In this document: positions 6,684 to 10,416 of the stretch, piece by piece
Layout: the number at the start of each line of letters is the position of its first letter
Position numbering within the stretch: the stretch's first letter is position 1
Source: Flavobacteriales bacterium UBA7382
Lineage (GTDB): Bacteria; Bacteroidota; Bacteroidia; Flavobacteriales_D; Sanyastnellaceae
Assembly: GCA_002469765.1 (NCBI GenBank)
Contig: DKNS01000125.1
Location: 1-10,416, forward strand
Length of the DNA stretch: 10,416 bases
Reading direction: 5' to 3'
Notes under the pieces: model-generated
Seen by the model: only the letters and a program-made list of their open reading frames with translations
Database searches by the model: none
Told to the model about the DNA's origin: nothing
Translations under genes and position numbers: made by a program

Positions 6684-8122
6684 CGGCCGGACGAAGCATG
6701 CCCTTGTGGGTGGCGGTCGTCCCGGTGGCCCTCCTGGTGGCCCTGCTCGGAGCAGACGTGGTCTTCTTTGGGGAGGACAGCTCGTACGGCTCCAACCAAA
6801 TTGCGTTGCTTCTCGCCGCACTGGCCGCTGGAGGACTCGGCATGGCCAGAGGCATCAAATGGGACACGATCCGAGACAGCATCGCGTCCAGCATCGGCAC
6901 CGCCACCGAGGCCATCCTCATTTTGCTGCTCATCGGAGCACTCAGCGGCACCTGGCTGTTGGCGGGCATCATTCCTGCATTTATCCACTACGGCATGATG
7001 ATCTTGCAACCAGAGATCTTCCTGTTTGCAGCGTGCATTGTGTGCGCCGTGTTGTCCCTCGCCACAGGAAGCTCATGGGGCACCGTCGGCACCGTCGGCA
7101 TTGCGCTGGTGGGCATTGGCCAAGCTCTTGGTTTGTCTGAGGGATGGGTGGCCGGGGCCATCTTGAGCGGGGCATATTTCGGAGACAAAATGTCGCCGTT
7201 GAGCGACACCACAAACCTCGCCCCTGCCGTGGCCGGCACAGACCTCATCACCCACATCCGTTACATGGCCTACACCACGGGCCCCAGCATTGGCATAGCC
7301 CTTCTGGTGTTTTTGTGCGTGGGCTTGGGCGGTGGCGCGGCCGACGGCGGTGCGGATTTGGCACCCGGGTTTGCTGAGGCGGTTTCGGGCGCATTTCACA
7401 TCCATCCTGGACTGTTCGTTGCGCCTTTGGCCGTGTTGGTCATGATTGCGCGCAAGGTCCCTGCCGCCCCGGCACTGTTTATCGGGGTCTTGCTCGGGGC
7501 CCTCACGGCTGTCGTGTTTCAACCCGAAGTGGTGCGCGCAGTGGCTGGAGAGGATTGGGGCTTTGCAGCGGCGGCCTACATCGCCTCCATGCAAGCCATG
7601 GCCCTCGAGGTGACCATCACCACAGGACACGACCTGGCCGACGAGCTGTTGAGTTCGAGCGGCATGGCGGGCATGCTCAACACGGTGTGGCTGATTGTAT
7701 GCGCCATGACCTTCGGGGCAGTGTTGCAAGCCACCGGCATGTTGGCGCGGTTGACCGAGGCTTTGGTGGGTGGAGTGAACAGCGTCCTTGGGTTGGTGGG
7801 ACGGACGGTCGGCGCATGTTTGGCCTTCAACATCCTCGCATCCGACCAATACATCGCCATCGTGGTTCCAGGCAAGATGCTGGGCGACGCCTACAGGGAT
7901 CAAGACTTGGCGCCTGAGAACCTCAGCCGCACCCTGGAAGATGCAGGCACGGTTACCTCCGTGCTCATTCCTTGGAACACCTGCGGGGTGGCCCAAAGCG
8001 GAATCCTCGGGGTGGCCACATTGGCTTACGCTCCGTACTGCATTTTCAACTGGATCTCTCCCTTGATGACCATGTTGGTGGCCGGCTTGGGCTGGAAAGT
8101 CCGTCGGTTGGACCAAGGGTGA
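6680..8122 (+). CDS. nhaC: NhaC-family Na+/H+ antiporter
   Basis: This is a 480-residue, strongly hydrophobic inner-membrane protein with about 11-13 candidate helices. NhaC antiporters expel Na+ in exchange for H+; some relatives exchange other substrates (for example malate/lactate in Bacillus). The match is clear from ILLLIGALSGTW, TGSSWGTVGTVG (glycine at 130) and GAYFGDKMSPLSDTTNLAP at 164-182, which is the family hallmark. In the second half, FNILASDQYIAIVVPGKM and DAGTVTSVLIPWNTCG form the matching inverted-repeat half. Length is within the usual range of about 460-500. It starts inside the yajC stop (ATGA), so its translation is coupled to yajC. In most related clusters I would expect a YbbR-domain gene or coaE after yajC, so the antiporter position is less usual. 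Sodium specificity is inferred from family, not proven by sequence. Confidence 0.92.
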   Translation: MTAGRSMPLWVAVVPVALLVALLGADVVFFGEDSSYGSNQIALLLAALAAGGLGMARGIKWDTIRDSIASSIGTATEAILILLLIGALSGTWLLAGIIPAFIHYGMMILQPEIFLFAACIVCAVLSLATGSSWGTVGTVGIALVGIGQALGLSEGWVAGAILSGAYFGDKMSPLSDTTNLAPAVAGTDLITHIRYMAYTTGPSIGIALLVFLCVGLGGGAADGGADLAPGFAEAVSGAFHIHPGLFVAPLAVLVMIARKVPAAPALFIGVLLGALTAVVFQPEVVRAVAGEDWGFAAAAYIASMQAMALEVTITTGHDLADELLSSSGMAGMLNTVWLIVCAMTFGAVLQATGMLARLTEALVGGVNSVLGLVGRTVGACLAFNILASDQYIAIVVPGKMLGDAYRDQDLAPENLSRTLEDAGTVTSVLIPWNTCGVAQSGILGVATLAYAPYCIFNWISPLMTMLVAGLGWKVRRLDQG

Positions 8123-8152
8123 ACGTACCGTCGACTCGATTGTTGAGACCGC

Positions 8153-10416
8153 ATGGCCGATCAACCCCTTGTCCACCCTTCCCCGGACCAGCGTCAAGAC
8201 GCCCTGGTGGTGACCGGGGCAGCCGAGCACAACCTGAAGTCGGTGGATCTGGAGTTGCCACGCAACAAGCTCGTGGTTTTCACCGGGGTGAGCGGCAGTG
8301 GAAAGTCCAGCCTGGCATTCGACACTTTGTATGCAGAGGGGCAGCGGCGGTTTTTGGAAACCTTGAGTGCCTACGCCAGACAGTTTCTTGGCGGCATGAA
8401 ACGTCCAAATGTTGAATCCATCACGGGGTTGAGCCCGGTGGTGGCCATCGAACAAAAAACGGTCTCCAAGAACCCACGGTCGACGGTCGGCACGGTCACC
8501 GAGTTGCACGACTTCCTCCGCCTCCTTTTTGCACGTGCCGCCGAAGCTTACTCCTTGAAAACAGGGGAACCGATGGTGCGGCATACGGACGCGCAAATCG
8601 CCGAGAACATTTTGGCCCGGTTCGAAGGACAAAAATTGCTCCTCCTCGCCCCCATGGTGCGCGGCCGCAAGGGTCACTACCGCGAATTGTTCGAGCAAAT
8701 CATGCGCCAAGGCTACCTCCGCGCGCGGATCGACGGCGAATTGGTGGAGTTGGAGGCGGGGCATCGCGTGGACCGCTACAAGGTGCACGACATCGAAGCC
8801 GTGGTGGACCGCATCGTGGTCCGAACCCAAGACAAGGTTCGCATTTTGAAGTCCGTTCAAACGGCCTTGTCCCTGGGCAAAGGGTCCATGGCCGTCATGG
8901 CGATGGACGGTGGCGAGCCTGTCCACTTCTCACGAAATCTCATGTGCCCGACCACTGGTTTGGCCTACCCCGACCCGGAACCCAACCTGTTCAGCTTCAA
9001 CAGCCCTTACGGCGCCTGCCCCACCTGCAATGGGCTTGGAAAAGTGGCGCAAGTGGACCCTGCCACTTTGGTGCCCGACCCCAAAGTGTCTGTCAAAAAT
9101 GGGGGCGTCGCCCCCTTGGGCAAACTCAAGGACAACCTGACCTCCCGAATTGTCGAGGCCATTTTGGTGAATCATGGCATTTCCCTGTCAACACCAGCTG
9201 GAGAGATCCCGGAGGCAGTCATGGGCGAGATTTTATACGGCAGCGACAAGGACGTCAAGCTGCAAAACCGCGGAGGCATTCAGGGAGGCTCAGTGCCTTT
9301 TGAGGGCTTGGTGGCCGCGATTGTGCGCTCCGCGGACAAGGCGAAATCCGTGCCGTTGCGACGATGGGCGCAATCGTTCATGCACCGGGTCTCATGTCCG
9401 TCATGCAAAGGGGCCCGGTTGAAACCGGTGAGCCTCCAATTCCGAATTGGCGGCCGCGACATTGGAGAGCTGGGCAAGATGGACCTCCTGGATTTGGCAG
9501 CATTCTTGGAAGACCTGGAGGACCAACTCTCCGAACGCCAAGCCACCATCGCCAAGGCGCCTTTGAAAGAAGTCCGCGCGCGTCTGGGGTTCTTGCTGGA
9601 CGTTGGTTTGGGGTACCTCAGCCTGGACCGCCCCACGCGCAGCATCAGCGGCGGAGAGGCGCAACGCATTCGTTTGGCCACGCAAATTGGAAGCCGGCTC
9701 ACCGAAGTGCTGTACATCCTTGACGAGCCCAGCATTGGGCTTCACCAAAGGGACAACCACAAGCTGATCGCCAGCCTCTGTGCCTTGCGAGATGCCGGCA
9801 ACTCTGTCTTGGTGGTGGAGCACGACGAGGACATGATGCTGGCGTCCGACCACCTCGTCGACATCGGCCCGGGTGCCGGGGTGCACGGCGGCCAAATCGT
9901 CGCCCAGGGTCCGCCCAACCGACACCTCGCCTCTGATTCGATGACAGCGCAGTATTTGAAAGGCATCAGACGCATTGAAGTGCCCGACAAGCGCCGAAAG
10001 GGCCACCGAAAAAACCTCATCTTGAAAGGCGCAACTGGACACAACCTCCAGTCGGTGGATCTCAAATTGCCCTTGGGGTGCTTGATCGGTGTCAGCGGGG
10101 TAAGTGGCAGCGGGAAAAGCTCCTTGGTCAACCAAACGCTGCTGCCCGCATTGCTGAACCATTTGCACGAGGACATCCGCATCCCCCTGCCCCACAAGAA
10201 AATCACGGGGTTGGACCACATCGACAAGTGCATCGCGATCGACCAGAGTCCCATCGGGCGCACGCCTCGGTCAAATCCTGCGACCTACACGGGATTGATG
10301 GACCTCATTCGGACCCAGTTCAGCCTGTTGCCAGAAGCCAAAATTCGAGGCTACAAGAAAGGTCGCTTCTCTTTCAACGTCGCGGGCGGACGTTGCGAGA
10401 CGTGCAAAGGCGCAGG
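8153..10416 (+). CDS. uvrA: Excinuclease ABC subunit A, UvrA (3' end outside the window)
   Basis: UvrA is the damage-recognition ATPase of nucleotide excision repair; as a dimer it loads UvrB onto lesions. The frame is open from ATG 8153 to the window edge (754 residues), and about 190 residues are missing compared with the family length of about 940. Features in order: Walker A GVSGSGKS at 45-52, preceded by an N-terminal tail about 14 residues longer than in E. coli; FLETLSAYARQFL; a first zinc-module region at 265-292; CPSC at 415-418; ABC signature SISGGEAQRIRLA from 497; Walker B YILDEPSIGLHQRD with D524-E525; second Walker A GVSGSGKS at 649-656; and CETC at 748-751, the start of the second zinc finger. 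The first zinc module reads CPTTG where E. coli has CxxC, so one cysteine ligand is absent, while the later CPTC pair (289, 292) is kept. It lies 30 bp after nhaC with no clear promoter or terminator between, so it is probably read from the same transcript. Confidence 0.96.
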   Translation, partial: MADQPLVHPSPDQRQDALVVTGAAEHNLKSVDLELPRNKLVVFTGVSGSGKSSLAFDTLYAEGQRRFLETLSAYARQFLGGMKRPNVESITGLSPVVAIEQKTVSKNPRSTVGTVTELHDFLRLLFARAAEAYSLKTGEPMVRHTDAQIAENILARFEGQKLLLLAPMVRGRKGHYRELFEQIMRQGYLRARIDGELVELEAGHRVDRYKVHDIEAVVDRIVVRTQDKVRILKSVQTALSLGKGSMAVMAMDGGEPVHFSRNLMCPTTGLAYPDPEPNLFSFNSPYGACPTCNGLGKVAQVDPATLVPDPKVSVKNGGVAPLGKLKDNLTSRIVEAILVNHGISLSTPAGEIPEAVMGEILYGSDKDVKLQNRGGIQGGSVPFEGLVAAIVRSADKAKSVPLRRWAQSFMHRVSCPSCKGARLKPVSLQFRIGGRDIGELGKMDLLDLAAFLEDLEDQLSERQATIAKAPLKEVRARLGFLLDVGLGYLSLDRPTRSISGGEAQRIRLATQIGSRLTEVLYILDEPSIGLHQRDNHKLIASLCALRDAGNSVLVVEHDEDMMLASDHLVDIGPGAGVHGGQIVAQGPPNRHLASDSMTAQYLKGIRRIEVPDKRRKGHRKNLILKGATGHNLQSVDLKLPLGCLIGVSGVSGSGKSSLVNQTLLPALLNHLHEDIRIPLPHKKITGLDHIDKCIAIDQSPIGRTPRSNPATYTGLMDLIRTQFSLLPEAKIRGYKKGRFSFNVAGGRCETCKGA

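Noticed and set aside
7073..8926. A 617-codon open frame on the minus strand opposite nhaC and uvrA.
   Set aside because: It lies antisense to two clearly recognised genes, spans their junction, has a His/Gln/Val-rich composition typical of the complement of GC-rich coding sequence, and shows no protein family motif.

Overview
This window looks like a housekeeping stretch of a Bacteroidota chromosome, most likely from the Flavobacteriales or a related order, although it is GC-rich for that group. The phylum call rests on several Bacteroidota-type signatures. There is a long NusB (about 314 aa) followed by a DUF1573 lipoprotein and YajC. There is a DUF4249 lipoprotein, which is essentially a Bacteroidota family. 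LpxB has the Bacteroidota-style N-terminus and sits behind surE and a small membrane protein. Upstream of nusB lies an exact match to the Bacteroidota -7 promoter element TAnnTTTG, and Shine-Dalgarno sites are scarce throughout. The assignment comes from protein pattern recognition, without any search.

Left block (1-2219, + strand): the 3' part of surE (nucleotide phosphatase), a roughly 107-aa three-helix membrane protein of unknown function that overlaps surE, and lpxB (lipid-A-disaccharide synthase). The spacing (11-bp overlap, then a 3-bp gap) indicates one transcription unit.

Middle block (2230-4814, - strand): an exported DUF4140/DUF4139 protein with a central coiled coil, and upstream of it a DUF4249 lipoprotein. 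Both point to envelope functions. They run toward lpxB, and only 10 bp separate the two stop codons.

Right block (4930-10416, + strand): nusB, a DUF1573 lipoprotein, yajC, an NhaC-family Na+/H+ antiporter and uvrA (cut by the window end). Two junctions are ATGA overlaps (nusB/DUF1573 and yajC/nhaC) and the other two are gaps of about 30 bp, so this is probably one operon read from a promoter at about 4906. It combines rRNA transcription antitermination, protein export, ion homeostasis and nucleotide excision repair, a typical mixed housekeeping operon.

There is no gene-free stretch longer than 300 bases. I found no tRNA, rRNA, CRISPR array, insertion sequence, phage gene or defence cassette, and I do not see a new multi-gene system here. 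The points worth a second look are modest: an orphan DUF4249 gene, a degenerate first zinc-finger module in UvrA, the unknown membrane protein between surE and lpxB, the placement of nhaC, and a few candidate regulatory sites.
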